A stretch of 51,315 nucleotides of DNA from Bacteroides timonensis (GCF_000513195.1 NZ_CBVI010000106.1:1-51315); one strand, 5' to 3'. Positions 7,933 through 16,822 are shown, counted from the first letter of the stretch. Made by a program: numbers and translations. The notes: generated by a model not told the origin, from the letters alone.

Positions 7933-9528
7933 ATGTTTGCTGACCTACTTAATTCCTCCTATTTCGCCCTCTTCCTCATTGTCGCATTGGGTTTCATGCT
8001 GGGAAAAATCAAAATCAAAGGTTTATCACTGGATGTTTCCGCAGTTATTTTCATTGCCCTTCTCTTTGGACACTTCGGTGTAGTCATTCCTAAAGAATTA
8101 GGAAACTTCGGATTGGTACTTTTTATCTTTACTATCGGCATTCAGGCCGGCCCCGGTTTCTTCGACTCGTTCCGAAGCAAAGGAAAGACCCTGATCATAA
8201 TTACCATGCTGATTATCTGCTCGGCTTCTCTTACAGCTGTCGGGCTCAAATACCTATTCGACATCGATACGCCCAGTGTGGTAGGTTTGATAGCCGGTGC
8301 GCTGACCAGTACACCGGGACTTGCCGTAGCCATCGACAGTACAAATTCTCCGTTGGCATCCATTTCCTATGGTATCGCTTATCCGTTTGGGGTTATAGGT
8401 GTTATCCTGTTTGTAAAATTGCTCCCCCGTATCATGCGTATTGATCTGGACAAGGAGGCCCGTCGACTGGAAAAAGAACGTCGCGGCCAATTTCCCGAAC
8501 TGACGACCTGTATCTATCGTGTTACAAATCCCGCCGTATTCAACCGCAGTCTGATGCAAATCAATGCACGGGCCATGACAGGCGCTGTTATTTCACGCCA
8601 TAAACATGATGAAAGAATTTCCATTCCCACAGCACAAACGGTGCTACATGAAAATGATTATATACAGGCAGTGGGCAGTGAGGAAGCTCTGAACCAACTT
8701 TCAGTTTTAGTCGGAGAACACGAAGAGGGCGAATTGCCTCTGGTAGACACGCAGGAGATCGAATCCTTATTGCTGACCAAAAAGGATATGATCAATAAAC
8801 AATTGGGAGATCTGAACCTGATGAAGAACTTCGGATGTACTGTCACACGTGTTCGCCGAAGCGGTATCGACCTGTCTCCATCGCCGGATCTGACTTTAAA
8901 ATTCGGTGATAAACTAATGGTGGTAGGTGAAAAAGAAGGACTCAAAGGATTGGCTCGCTTGCTGGGAAACAATGCTAAAAAGTTATCAGACACAGACTTC
9001 TTCCCTATCGCAATGGGTATTGTTTTAGGGGTATTGTTCGGTAAACTGAATATAACTTTCCCCGGTGGTTTATCTTTCTCCCCGGGATTGACGGGCGGTA
9101 TTCTGATTGTAGCTTTGTTTTTAAGTGCAATTGGTAAGACAGGCCCTATTCTATGGTCTATGTCCGGACCTGCTAATCAGTTATTACGCCAGTTAGGTTT
9201 GTTGCTATTCCTAGCCGAAGTCGGCACCTCGGCAGGCACCAATCTTGTAGCGACTTTCCAGGAAAGCGGCTGGTTGCTATTCGGAGTAGGTGCTGCTATT
9301 ACGCTGGTACCTATGTTAGTAGCGGTGTTCGTCGGACTGTTTGTATTCAAAATCAACATACTCGACTTGCTGGGAACCATCACCGGTGGTATGACTAGTA
9401 CTCCGGGACTTGCAGCAGCTGATTCTATGACTGACAGCAACATTCCGAGTGTGGCTTATGCTACGGTTTATCCTATTGCAATGGTATTCCTCATACTGTT
9501 TATTCAGATTATTGCAACTATGGTTTAA
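7933..9528 (+). CDS. AspT/YidE-type putative transporter
   Basis: A 531-residue inner-membrane protein of the aspartate:alanine exchanger superfamily (AspT/YidE/YbjL type). Two homologous blocks of about five transmembrane helices (residues 5-180 and 355-531) flank a cytoplasmic region with two TrkA-C (RCK-C)-like domains. The near-identical signatures ALTSTPGLAVA (first half) and GMTSTPGLAAA (second half) mark the internal duplication. The substrate is unknown: members with TrkA-C domains are poorly characterised, while AspT itself exchanges aspartate for alanine. It is a single gene with its own promoter. Confidence 0.9.
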   Translation: MFADLLNSSYFALFLIVALGFMLGKIKIKGLSLDVSAVIFIALLFGHFGVVIPKELGNFGLVLFIFTIGIQAGPGFFDSFRSKGKTLIIITMLIICSASLTAVGLKYLFDIDTPSVVGLIAGALTSTPGLAVAIDSTNSPLASISYGIAYPFGVIGVILFVKLLPRIMRIDLDKEARRLEKERRGQFPELTTCIYRVTNPAVFNRSLMQINARAMTGAVISRHKHDERISIPTAQTVLHENDYIQAVGSEEALNQLSVLVGEHEEGELPLVDTQEIESLLLTKKDMINKQLGDLNLMKNFGCTVTRVRRSGIDLSPSPDLTLKFGDKLMVVGEKEGLKGLARLLGNNAKKLSDTDFFPIAMGIVLGVLFGKLNITFPGGLSFSPGLTGGILIVALFLSAIGKTGPILWSMSGPANQLLRQLGLLLFLAEVGTSAGTNLVATFQESGWLLFGVGAAITLVPMLVAVFVGLFVFKINILDLLGTITGGMTSTPGLAAADSMTDSNIPSVAYATVYPIAMVFLILFIQIIATMV

Positions 9529-9637
9529 GTCTAAACGTATTAGAAAGGAACTAAAGTGATTAAATAGTACTATCCTAATTGAGATAGTTCATTTAATTCA
9601 TAACACTCCTAATAAAGAATTAACTGAACTGAATGCA

Positions 9638-9687
9638 ACAAAAAAATAGGTTTCAGCCGTTCATCAAGTCCGGACAGAAACCTATTT
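9638..9687 (-). terminator. Rho-independent terminator of the LruC-domain gene
   Basis: AAATAGGTTTC (9644-9654) and GAAACCTATTT (9677-9687) form an 11-bp perfect stem. The run of A's at 9638-9643 gives the U tract on the minus strand, so it ends the leftward gene 9719-11138. Confidence 0.8.
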
Positions 9688-9718
9688 AACTCAACTAAAG
9701 GAACTTCTTCAAAAAATA

Positions 9719-11138
9719 TTATTTCAAATATACCTTATCATCATTTCGTTCTCCGCTATACCAGTTAGTGTACGATTTACATCCACTATCCACCCACTTC
9801 GTATACATAGGATAAGCCTCATCAATTCTGATTTTTTCCAGACACCACTTGAAATCAGCTGATGGAACTTCAAGAACATTGGGGAAATCAGCACTATGCG
9901 TATTATAAGAATTAAGGTCGAAAGTAGCTCTTCCGTTATCCAGCATTGGGATATATTCTGATGCTTTCGGTAGAGTAATCTGAATAACCTCAGTATCTAC
10001 CTTGGCAGTATTTGAATATACATTCATAAAACCACTCAAACCTTCAACATATGTCTTACCATTGATACCAAAGCTATTACTAAAGGTTGCTCCTGTTGCC
10101 ATAACCTGGATATATGCCATTGCATTATTACCGTCTTTAGGCTCTTCAATGCGGAATCTCACCACCACATCATTAAAATCATAGTCTCCCTGATACGGAT
10201 AGTTATCTTCGAATAACCACATTCCTTGCCAGACAATCTTAGCAGGATCCAGTTCCGGAACCGGAACTTCAATCTCAGGCTTCAAAGTAGGAGTCGATTC
10301 AATCACACACAACACATCATTGTAATCCTGATCAAACCAGCCACCTGGAATCTGATCCTCCATACCCAATGTTTGATACTCCTTACCATTGAACGTCAGC
10401 GTTCTGATAACCCCTGATGCCAGTAATAGCCCATCGTTATGCTTCACATTAAATTTCGGAGTTGAATACCGATAAACACCTGACGAATACGAGCAAGCAA
10501 ACCCTATCTTACAATCTTTAAATTTACCAAGTGCTTTCTTCGTACCAATACTTTGGGTTCCATCGAATACAAGAGTCAGATTTTGAAAGTCATCGTCGCC
10601 ATCTTTATAAGTATAATAGTACAAACTGTTATTGAGGTGAGCACCACCATTACCCACATAAGTAATCCAGACCTCACTCTCTTCACTTCCAACTATCAAA
10701 TCAGAACACTCCGCATAGCTATCACTCGGCGTATTTCTGATTCCTTCCGGATAATAATTATTGATGGCCGTAATCAGCGCGTCACTCAGTTCACTCTCAG
10801 CCCTCGTAACACCTTTATTGACAACAATATCCCCCTTCGAATAGGTAGACATCTGACCATTCATCAACAAATACAACTTATCTGTAGCTTTAGGAATCCG
10901 GACAGTTTCCGTAAACGGAGCATAGTCAATCAGAATGGGGTCTCCGACTAAATGACCATCCACATAAGGATCACCGGCATAGAGCAGGCAGCGAGTATTT
11001 TCCGTAGTATTAACACTCACGCTAATTTCATCAACCAAAGAGAAGTCTTTACCAGTCTCTGGTTCCCTGATAAGAATTTTTCACCTCACACGATAGAAGC
11101 GCAAAAATTGATACAAACAACAATAATAATTTCTTCAT
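9719..11138 (-). CDS. LruC-domain (DUF4842) lipoprotein, frameshifted near its 5' end
   Basis: Surface or periplasmic lipoprotein of unknown function. The main frame (11038 to 9719, 439 residues) carries DUF4842/LruC features: FDQDYNDV, the acidic YPYQGDYDFNDVVVRF motif and a C-terminal AYPMYTKW segment. It has no ATG; the nearest in-frame start is TTG 11038. In another frame, ATG 11138 begins a lipoprotein signal (MKKLLLFVSIFALLSC) that runs into a stop. Removing one base from the A5 run (T5 at 11077-11081 on the plus strand) joins the two into one lipoprotein of about 472 residues. So the gene has a one-base insertion, or the assembly has an error. It is a monocistronic unit with a terminator. 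Confidence 0.8.
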
Positions 11139-11389
11139 ACTTTATTTATAAAATGAACATATTTGGCATATTATTCCGATGCGAATATGCAACTTTTAAT
11201 TCAAATATACAAATTAAAGACTGATAAAAACAAATAATACAATTTATAATAAAAGTGGCTATAAATAGGCCATCCATCATTAAAACAAAAAATATATCAA
11301 CATTAACTATCTATCCCTCCATATGATAAATAAAGTAAAACCATCTCATTACTTTTTAATAAGTACTTCTATTTTCAGCAAAAATCCCC

Positions 11390-11397
11390 TAAATTTG
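11390..11397 (+). promoter_or_regulatory. -7 promoter box of the FMN-binding/nitroreductase gene
   Basis: TAAATTTG, 25 bases upstream of the ATG at 11423, matches TAnnTTTG. The -33 TTTG is not obvious. Confidence 0.6.
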
Positions 11398-11422
11398 CAT
11401 ACACAATAAATAGCAGCTAAAT

Positions 11423-12670
11423 ATGAAAACATTAAAAGCCCAAGTCATCATTAGCCTGATAACCTGTTTCTTCCTGGTTCTGGCAGTCACCATCTGCAAG
11501 GGAAACAAGTTTGGGAACATTCTTTCTGAAAGCGAAAATACGACAGAAAGCCAAACAGGAACTTCCGGGATACTACGACATACAGATGACGGAGTACAGA
11601 TAATATCTACCCGGCAACTAACAAAAGATATTAACGGGTACGGCGGAAATGTTCCTCTGGAAATCTATATAAAAGATAACCGTATTCTAAAAGTAGTAGC
11701 TCTGGAAAACTCCGAAACACCCAGCTACTTTGCCAAAGTACGAAACAGCGGTCTGTTACAACAGTGGAGCAATCTTTCACCGGAGGAAGCAATCCATAAA
11801 GAAGTGGACGGAATATCCGGAGCCACAGAATCTTCCGTAGCCATTATCCAGTCTGTACATAAGGCCATGGAGTATGCAAAGGAGCATTCGGCAGACAAAC
11901 CGGCAAGTGCTTTCAGTTTCGACTGGATACTCTTCCTGGGATTACTGGCAGGCATCGCATTATGTACCCTAATCATCTCATATCTTTCTAAAAGGCCCAA
12001 AGAGCAAACAATGCACTATGCGCTGAACACTTTCAATCTAGCTTTGGTTATAGTAGTAACTGCATTATCTATCCAACCGAAACCCAATCAACTTAATAAG
12101 ATGGAGGAACCTACCATGAAACAGGATAATAAACTTTCGGTTCTTGACAACATACATGCAAGAACCAGTATTCGCTCTTATCAGCCTAAAGAAGTAGAAG
12201 ATGAAAAAATAGAGCAATTGTTAAGGGCTGCCATGGCAGCTCCTACAGCAACCAACAGGCAACCTTGGGCTTTCATTGTCATCAGAGACAAAGAAACGAT
12301 GAATGAACTGGGTTCTACTCTTCCTTACGCCAAGATGGTCAAAGACGCTCCGTTGGCTATTGCCGTATGCGGAGATTTAACTAAAGCTATCAGTGGTGCG
12401 GGTATAGAGTATTGGGTACAGGACGCCTCCGCCGCCAGTGAGAACTTGTTGCTGGCTGCACAAGCTTTAGGATTAGGAGCTGTCTGGACAGGCGTTTATC
12501 CCATAGACGAACGGGTAAAAGAAGTACAGAAAATACTCCAATTACCCGAACAGATTGTTCCTCTGAATGTAATCCCTATCGGTTATCCGGCTGAGAACCC
12601 ACTTCCGAAAGATAAATGGAAACCGGAGAATGTACATTATGACCGTTGGACGGAACCTGATAAGAAGTAA
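11423..12670 (+). CDS. Membrane flavoprotein: FMN-binding domain fused to nitroreductase
   Basis: A 415-residue predicted redox protein. TM1 (about 8-25) is followed by an NqrC/RnfG-type FMN-binding domain with the flavinylation motif DGISGAT (129-135; FMN would be linked by ApbE to Thr135). TM2 (about 166-188), TM3 (about 205-222) and a nitroreductase-family domain (from about 235; RTSIRSYQPKEV, PTATNRQPWAF) follow. A simple three-helix topology puts both flavin domains outside the cytoplasm, suggesting extracytosolic electron transfer (inference). A GGAGG lies just before an internal ATG (12116, residue 232), so the nitroreductase might also be made separately. Its own promoter precedes it; the next gene is convergent. 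Domain calls are firm, the reaction unknown. Confidence 0.87.
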   Translation: MKTLKAQVIISLITCFFLVLAVTICKGNKFGNILSESENTTESQTGTSGILRHTDDGVQIISTRQLTKDINGYGGNVPLEIYIKDNRILKVVALENSETPSYFAKVRNSGLLQQWSNLSPEEAIHKEVDGISGATESSVAIIQSVHKAMEYAKEHSADKPASAFSFDWILFLGLLAGIALCTLIISYLSKRPKEQTMHYALNTFNLALVIVVTALSIQPKPNQLNKMEEPTMKQDNKLSVLDNIHARTSIRSYQPKEVEDEKIEQLLRAAMAAPTATNRQPWAFIVIRDKETMNELGSTLPYAKMVKDAPLAIAVCGDLTKAISGAGIEYWVQDASAASENLLLAAQALGLGAVWTGVYPIDERVKEVQKILQLPEQIVPLNVIPIGYPAENPLPKDKWKPENVHYDRWTEPDKK

Positions 12671-12673
12671 TTT

Positions 12674-13285
12674 TTAAGTTCGGTACGTAAATACATCAAA
12701 ATGACTCAGTCCCATAGATTTTAGTAAATCTATGCTATGCGTAGTATCCTCCTCCTTATTATACTGCGGAATAAAGGGGATACGGACTGTAATCTGTTCG
12801 GCTTTTCCATGCTCTATAAGCCAACGCAGGTTTCCGAGCACCTGATGATTGCTTCTGCCTGTGTAGTTTTGATAGATTTCATCATTCGTATCCTTGATAT
12901 CTACGATATAGTCATCTACCACAGGCAATAGAATCTCCAGATGCTTCCGGGGTACATTTAAAGACGTTTCTACTGTAATCCTCCACTCCTTCCCACAAAG
13001 TTCCCGGAAACGGCTGATAAATTCACTTCGCAGACTAGGTTCACCACCACCAAAGGTAATACCACCACGAGTTGCAAGAAAGTAAAGTTCATCTACTTTC
13101 ACCCTCTCATACAGTTGTTCACAGGAATAAAGCGGGAAATCAAAATCATCGGATAGAGACTGAGGGTTCAGACAATACTTGCAACGCAAAGGACAACCAT
13201 GAAAAGCCACCAATGTGGTCACTCCCTCACCGTCAATCAGCAGGCGGTGCCTGTTCACTCCTAATATGGGGACAAGATTACTCAT
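12674..13285 (-). CDS. Radical SAM activating enzyme (glycyl-radical activase-like)
   Basis: A 203-residue [4Fe-4S] enzyme of the PFL-activase/NrdG-like radical SAM group. The cluster motif CxxxCxxC is at residues 31-38 (CPLRCKYC), and ITFGGGEPSL supplies the SAM-binding GGE. It would cleave SAM to make a 5'-deoxyadenosyl radical, typically to activate a glycyl radical enzyme. No such partner is in the window, so the target is unknown. It follows the DUF2721 gene by 9 bases and converges on the flavoprotein gene with 3 bases between stops. The length is short for a PFL activase (about 240), with a compact C-terminus. Confidence 0.87.
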   Translation of the reverse strand: MSNLVPILGVNRHRLLIDGEGVTTLVAFHGCPLRCKYCLNPQSLSDDFDFPLYSCEQLYERVKVDELYFLATRGGITFGGGEPSLRSEFISRFRELCGKEWRITVETSLNVPRKHLEILLPVVDDYIVDIKDTNDEIYQNYTGRSNHQVLGNLRWLIEHGKAEQITVRIPFIPQYNKEEDTTHSIDLLKSMGLSHFDVFTYRT

Positions 13286-13294
13286 TCTATCCGG

Positions 13295-13684
13295 TTATTC
13301 ATCCATATCATTCAGATGTATCTCTAAAGCCTTCACCGAAATATAAATCTCGTACACAGAGATAGCCAGAGAGATAATCAGCAACACCATTGCCAGCCCA
13401 AAGATATAGATGGATACAAGATAAAGTTGTATATAAATAAAGAACATACTTACGACACACAACAATAAGCTGCCTGTTCCTGTCACCTGCATGGCACGCG
13501 TCAGATACAGACGTTTACGAAGATTGGCAATCTGTGCCGCGGTTACCGACGAATGATTTTCCCGGTATTGTTCCTTCAAAGTACGTACTAACTGGGCATA
13601 CGACATAAAACGGTTGGTATAAGCCAACATTATCAATGAAATTGCCGAAAACAACAGAGCCGGAGTCGTTAAATCTATTTCCAT
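13295..13684 (-). CDS. DUF2721 family membrane protein
   Basis: A 129-residue inner-membrane protein matching the DUF2721 pattern: one N-terminal helix (about 9-25), a basic amphipathic middle (NLRKRLYLTRAMQ), then two helices (about 67-110) and an acidic tail. No function is known for the family. It is the first gene of a two-gene leftward operon with the radical SAM protein. Its -7 box lies only 10 bp from the edge of a 229-bp palindromic element. Confidence 0.78.
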   Translation of the reverse strand: MEIDLTTPALLFSAISLIMLAYTNRFMSYAQLVRTLKEQYRENHSSVTAAQIANLRKRLYLTRAMQVTGTGSLLLCVVSMFFIYIQLYLVSIYIFGLAMVLLIISLAISVYEIYISVKALEIHLNDMDE

Positions 13685-13732
13685 ATTTCCTATTTCTTTA
13701 ATATTATAACCTCAATCGTATAAGTACTCATG

Positions 13733-13740
13733 CAAAATTA
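13733..13740 (-). promoter_or_regulatory. -7 promoter box of the DUF2721/radical SAM operon
   Basis: TAATTTTG on the minus strand, 48 bases upstream of ATG 13684. The -33 region would fall inside the terminal repeat of the adjacent palindromic element (from 13750). Confidence 0.55.
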
Positions 13741-13749
13741 GCTTGTTCT

Positions 13750-13978
13750 ATAAATGATAATTTAGCGGTGAGATGTCGGAGTATCTCAATTCCCCTCCTC
13801 CTTGGAGGAGGGGTGCCCAGAGGGCGGGGTGGTAGGTGGGAAAGAATTCCTTAATATTCTTATTAATAGGTATTTATTATTTTACCTACCACCTCCCCCT
13901 ACGGGTACTCCTCCTCCTCGGAGGAGGAGAATTGAGATAGTTCTGCCTATTCATTCTCACCGCTAAATTATCATTTAT
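13750..13978. repeat. 229-bp nested palindromic (MITE-like) element
   Basis: The ends are perfect 24-bp inverted repeats (13750-13773 and 13955-13978, inner end GCGGTGAGA). Nested inside are three more inverted pairs: TATCTCAATT/AATTGAGATA (13782-13791, 13930-13939); two G/C-rich hairpins (arms 13792-13801/13804-13813 and 13908-13917/13920-13929); and GGTGGTAGGT/ACCTACCACC (13828-13837, 13884-13893). It has no coding capacity. No target-site duplication is obvious. Between the terminal repeats the whole sequence could fold into one long stem. Confidence 0.85.
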
Positions 13979-14003
13979 CATAATATGAACTAATTATGTT
14001 CAC

Positions 14004-14110
14004 TTACTTAGCGATATCTTTAATAGGTACGAAACCTAAATTCTGATAAAATCAAATCTGAGTTTAACAAGAAGGTCGATATCATCCAAGGGCATTTCTC
14101 TAATTTTCAT
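14004..14110 (-). pseudogene. GNAT acetyltransferase remnant with internal deletion
   Basis: Reading leftward from ATG 14110, the start MKIREMPLDDIDLLVKLRFDF looks like a GNAT N-terminus, then hits a stop in frame. Shifting frame at TATCAG gives YQNLGFVPIKDIAK and a stop at 14006-14004, a typical GNAT C-terminus. About 100 central codons, including the acetyl-CoA loop, are missing. A good promoter (-7 TAACTTTG) still stands upstream. The palindromic element lies 25 bp downstream. Only about 35 residues remain, so the family call is moderate. Confidence 0.6.
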
Positions 14111-14139
14111 ATACCCCAATATTAGAGTTATGCATTATG

Positions 14140-14147
14140 CAAAGTTA
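14140..14147 (-). promoter_or_regulatory. -7 promoter box upstream of the GNAT remnant
   Basis: TAACTTTG on the minus strand, 29 bases upstream of ATG 14110; a relic promoter of the deleted gene. Confidence 0.5.
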
Positions 14148-14300
14148 CAATAAAAATCAGAAGAGTCCCATAGTATACAAGTTTCTTTAGCTTCCGGAGG
14201 TAAAGTTAGGAATAATTATGAGCTACAGGTCACCAACGCACATTATGTGTATATTTTTCACATCCACGCGTTTTTGTCCGAAAACGGAGAGCCACCCTCA

Positions 14301-14367
14301 AAATCGCTCCTACAGTACCTTCTGAAAGGAGTTAGGGAAAGGTAACGACTTTCCCTAACACCGATTT
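14301..14367. repeat. Intergenic hairpin element
   Basis: GTTAGGGAAAG (14331-14341) and CTTTCCCTAAC (14349-14359) form a perfect 11-bp stem with a 7-nt loop, enclosed by an outer pair AAATCG/CGATTT (14301-14306, 14362-14367). There is no U tract, so it is not a standard terminator. It may be a dispersed repeat or a structured RNA. No gene was found between 14111 and 14459. Confidence 0.6.
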
Positions 14368-14459
14368 AGAGGCCATTTCAGAACAAGAGAAATACTGTCT
14401 TTTATAATGCTTTATCACTAAATTTACTGATGGGGCTAACTCTTTAATTTATCCCCCCC

Positions 14460-14897
14460 TTACTTCTTATCATAAACCCCATTAGAGAACTTCCCGTAAG
14501 CCATTACCTGATTTGTATCGGGAAGATGTACAATCTCCGGAAGATTATTCGTATCGAAGTCAATATAAACCAACTTTTCCGTATCCGAACCGTTACGAAT
14601 GACATGCGCACCTTCAGGACCTGTAGGGAAAGTTATTGCATCACCGGCCTTCACCGTCACATCCCCATTAGCTGTGCGAACAATTCCTGTACCACTGATG
14701 ATATAGAACACCTCTTCGTCCGTTTCGTGATAATGATATCCATAGGCAAAATTACCCGGTTCCACTTCTACAAAGTTCACACGGCATTGGTCCACATCCG
14801 CCTGCTCAACAATCGGTTTCACTGTAAATTCATTACCACCCTGACTGATTTTCTGACCTTCTGCGGTCTTGTAATTCTTTACTGCAAGTTCTTTCAT
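14460..14897 (-). CDS. Cupin domain protein
   Basis: A 145-residue single-domain cupin (beta barrel about residues 40-115). Metal-ligand candidates are the two His and the Glu in YGYHYHETDEEVF (cupin motif 1) and the His in GAHVIRN (motif 2), so a bound divalent metal is likely. Cupins of this size include isomerases, dioxygenases and sugar-binding proteins; the substrate cannot be assigned. It is monocistronic with its own promoter and an 85-nt leader. Confidence 0.85.
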   Translation of the reverse strand: MKELAVKNYKTAEGQKISQGGNEFTVKPIVEQADVDQCRVNFVEVEPGNFAYGYHYHETDEEVFYIISGTGIVRTANGDVTVKAGDAITFPTGPEGAHVIRNGSDTEKLVYIDFDTNNLPEIVHLPDTNQVMAYGKFSNGVYDKK

Positions 14898-14988
14898 TGT
14901 TTTTTGCTTTTAATTTGTTTATAAAATAGTTGCATTCATCAGTTTTTTCACTAACTTCGCAAATGCAGTCAGTGACTTTCCGATGATG

Positions 14989-15020
14989 CAAAGCTATATA
15001 CTATTTTACTTATAAACAAG
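14989..15020 (-). promoter_or_regulatory. Promoter of the cupin gene
   Basis: On the minus strand CTTG (15020-15017, one mismatch to TTTG), 20 bp, then TAGCTTTG (14996-14989), a good Bacteroides promoter match. Confidence 0.6.
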
Positions 15021-15054
15021 AAGTTACAAACCGGTAAGATAGTTACCTAAAGGT

Positions 15055-15062
15055 TACTTTTG
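15055..15062 (+). promoter_or_regulatory. -7 promoter box of the macro-like gene
   Basis: TACTTTTG, 66 bases upstream of ATG 15129. It matches TAnnTTTG. Confidence 0.5.
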
Positions 15063-15128
15063 CTGAAAAGCAAGAGTTTAAAAATGAAGAAAAGAAGAAA
15101 AAACTAATTATGACCTAATCACAAAAGT

Positions 15129-15521
15129 ATGAAAACAAGAATTACCTCTAATCGTATCACAGAATTACATCCGGACGAGATATTCGTTTTTGGCAGCAAC
15201 CTGGAAGGCGCACATGGTGGCGGAGCCGCTTATCTGGCATGGAAAAAATGGGGAGCCATCTGGGGACAAGGAACCGGATTACAGGGGCAGACCTATGGCA
15301 TTCCGACCATGCATGGTGGACCAGAAGCCATCAGACCTTATGTAGATGAGTTTATCCGCTTTGCCAAAGAGCATTCACAATATACTTTCCTCGTTACAGA
15401 GATAGGATGCGGCATTGCCGGATTCGCCCCGAAAGAGATTGCCCCTTTATTTAAAGAGGCTGCGGATGTGCCTAACATTCACCTGCCTCAACGCTTCTGG
15501 GATGTACTGAATGCGAAGTAA
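15129..15521 (+). CDS. Macro-domain-like protein (A1S_2505 family)
   Basis: A 130-residue protein resembling the A1S_2505-type phage-related family. The Gly-rich segment EIFVFGSNLEGAHGGGAA (about 17-34) looks like the ADP-ribose-binding loop of macro domains, and a second Gly-rich stretch (TEIGCGIAGF) fits the distal loop. It may bind or hydrolyse ADP-ribose or a related nucleotide; that is inference. The 3' end overlaps the convergent Bcr/CflA gene by 34 bp, which would give overlapping antisense transcripts. Confidence 0.75.
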   Translation: MKTRITSNRITELHPDEIFVFGSNLEGAHGGGAAYLAWKKWGAIWGQGTGLQGQTYGIPTMHGGPEAIRPYVDEFIRFAKEHSQYTFLVTEIGCGIAGFAPKEIAPLFKEAADVPNIHLPQRFWDVLNAK

Positions 15522-16693
15522 AGCTTCGTACGCCTTCTACCTAAAGCCAACAAAATACAGGAAAGGGAACAGAAAGAGCAGATAACAAATATAACCCCTG
15601 TAGAAACCAGGATATTTCCAATGCCTACCAGGGGAGAGACAATGCCGCCGAATGAAAAGCAAACAGCACCCAATAGTGCTGAAGCTGTTCCGGCATTCGT
15701 GCGCTCACACTCCATGGCTAATGCAGTAGAGGTGGTAAACGTCATCCCCATCATAAAAAGAACCGCTATCAGCAGCAGTTCATAAATCCAGAAGCTGCAA
15801 CCCAAAGCCAAAGCGGAACATTCGAGTAAAGAAAAAACAAGCATACCCATACACCCGACCAGCGTTCCGTTTGCAGGCCGGCGAAACTTCACGGAAAATG
15901 CCGCCGCACCACCGATGGCAATGGCGTTAATACTGAAACAAATGCTGAAAGCAAAGGGCGAATAACCATAATGTTGCTGTATTATGAAAGGTGAGGAAGC
16001 AATATAAGCGAACAGTACTCCTTGTGCAAAAGCGAGTTGCAGCACATAGCAGACATACTGTTTATTGCGAAGCACCACCTTGAAGCTATTAAAAGTATCC
16101 GCCCATTTCGTGGCCAGGCGATTTTCCGCCGGAAGTGATTCACGGAAACGCATACATCCTATCAAAAGGAGCACACCCAATGCAAGTAAAATTATGAAAA
16201 TTCCCTGCCAACCGATGGCTTCCGTAAACACTCCGCCAATAATAGGTGCTACCACGGGAGCAATGCCATTGATGGCTCCAATGATCGCCAGCATCTTTGC
16301 CAGATCTTTGCCCGAAAATTTATCCGTAGCAATGGAACGGGCTATAACAATCCCCCCTGCTCCGGCAATACCTTGTATCAACCGGAAAGCGACGAATTGC
16401 TGAATATTCTGCGCAAACAAACAAGAAATCGTTGACACGATAAACAACCACATAGCAACCTGCAACGGTATGCGTCTACCATAACGGTCACTCAAAGGGC
16501 CGAAGAATATCTGCCCGACGGCCAGTCCGATCATACTGGTAGTCAGTCCTAACTGAACCATTGAAGAACTTGTACTGAAATATTCTCCCATAGACGGAAG
16601 ACTCGGTAGGTACATGTCCGTGACAAAAGGCCCGAAGGCCGTCAGCATACCCAATAAGACTAGAATAAACAGCTTTGAATTATCTTTTACCAT
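15488..16693 (-). CDS. Bcr/CflA family multidrug efflux MFS transporter
   Basis: A 401-residue inner-membrane drug:H+ antiporter with 12 predicted helices. Signatures include FGPFVTDMYLPSLPSM in TM1, the MFS loop 2-3 motif GPLSDRYGRRIPL and the TM5 antiporter-type GIAPVVAPIIGG. In the Bcr/CflA family (bicyclomycin, chloramphenicol and other drugs) the aspartate in TM1 is conserved. It is a single gene with its own promoter, tail-to-tail with the macro-like gene (34-bp overlap). Drug specificity cannot be read from sequence. Confidence 0.92.
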   Translation of the reverse strand: MVKDNSKLFILVLLGMLTAFGPFVTDMYLPSLPSMGEYFSTSSSMVQLGLTTSMIGLAVGQIFFGPLSDRYGRRIPLQVAMWLFIVSTISCLFAQNIQQFVAFRLIQGIAGAGGIVIARSIATDKFSGKDLAKMLAIIGAINGIAPVVAPIIGGVFTEAIGWQGIFIILLALGVLLLIGCMRFRESLPAENRLATKWADTFNSFKVVLRNKQYVCYVLQLAFAQGVLFAYIASSPFIIQQHYGYSPFAFSICFSINAIAIGGAAAFSVKFRRPANGTLVGCMGMLVFSLLECSALALGCSFWIYELLLIAVLFMMGMTFTTSTALAMECERTNAGTASALLGAVCFSFGGIVSPLVGIGNILVSTGVIFVICSFCSLSCILLALGRRRTKLYFAFSTSQKR

Positions 16694-16742
16694 ATAAACT
16701 TAACTTATACATTTCGTGGAATATACGTCCACTTTCGGGCTG

Positions 16743-16750
16743 CAAAAATA
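16743..16750 (-). promoter_or_regulatory. -7 promoter box of the Bcr/CflA gene
   Basis: TATTTTTG on the minus strand, 49 bases upstream of ATG 16693. Confidence 0.5.
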
Positions 16751-16822
16751 ATAATAATTCACCTTATTCTCCCTACCAATTTTAGTCAAAGCTATCCAAT
16801 ACAAGAACAAAAAAATCTCAAC

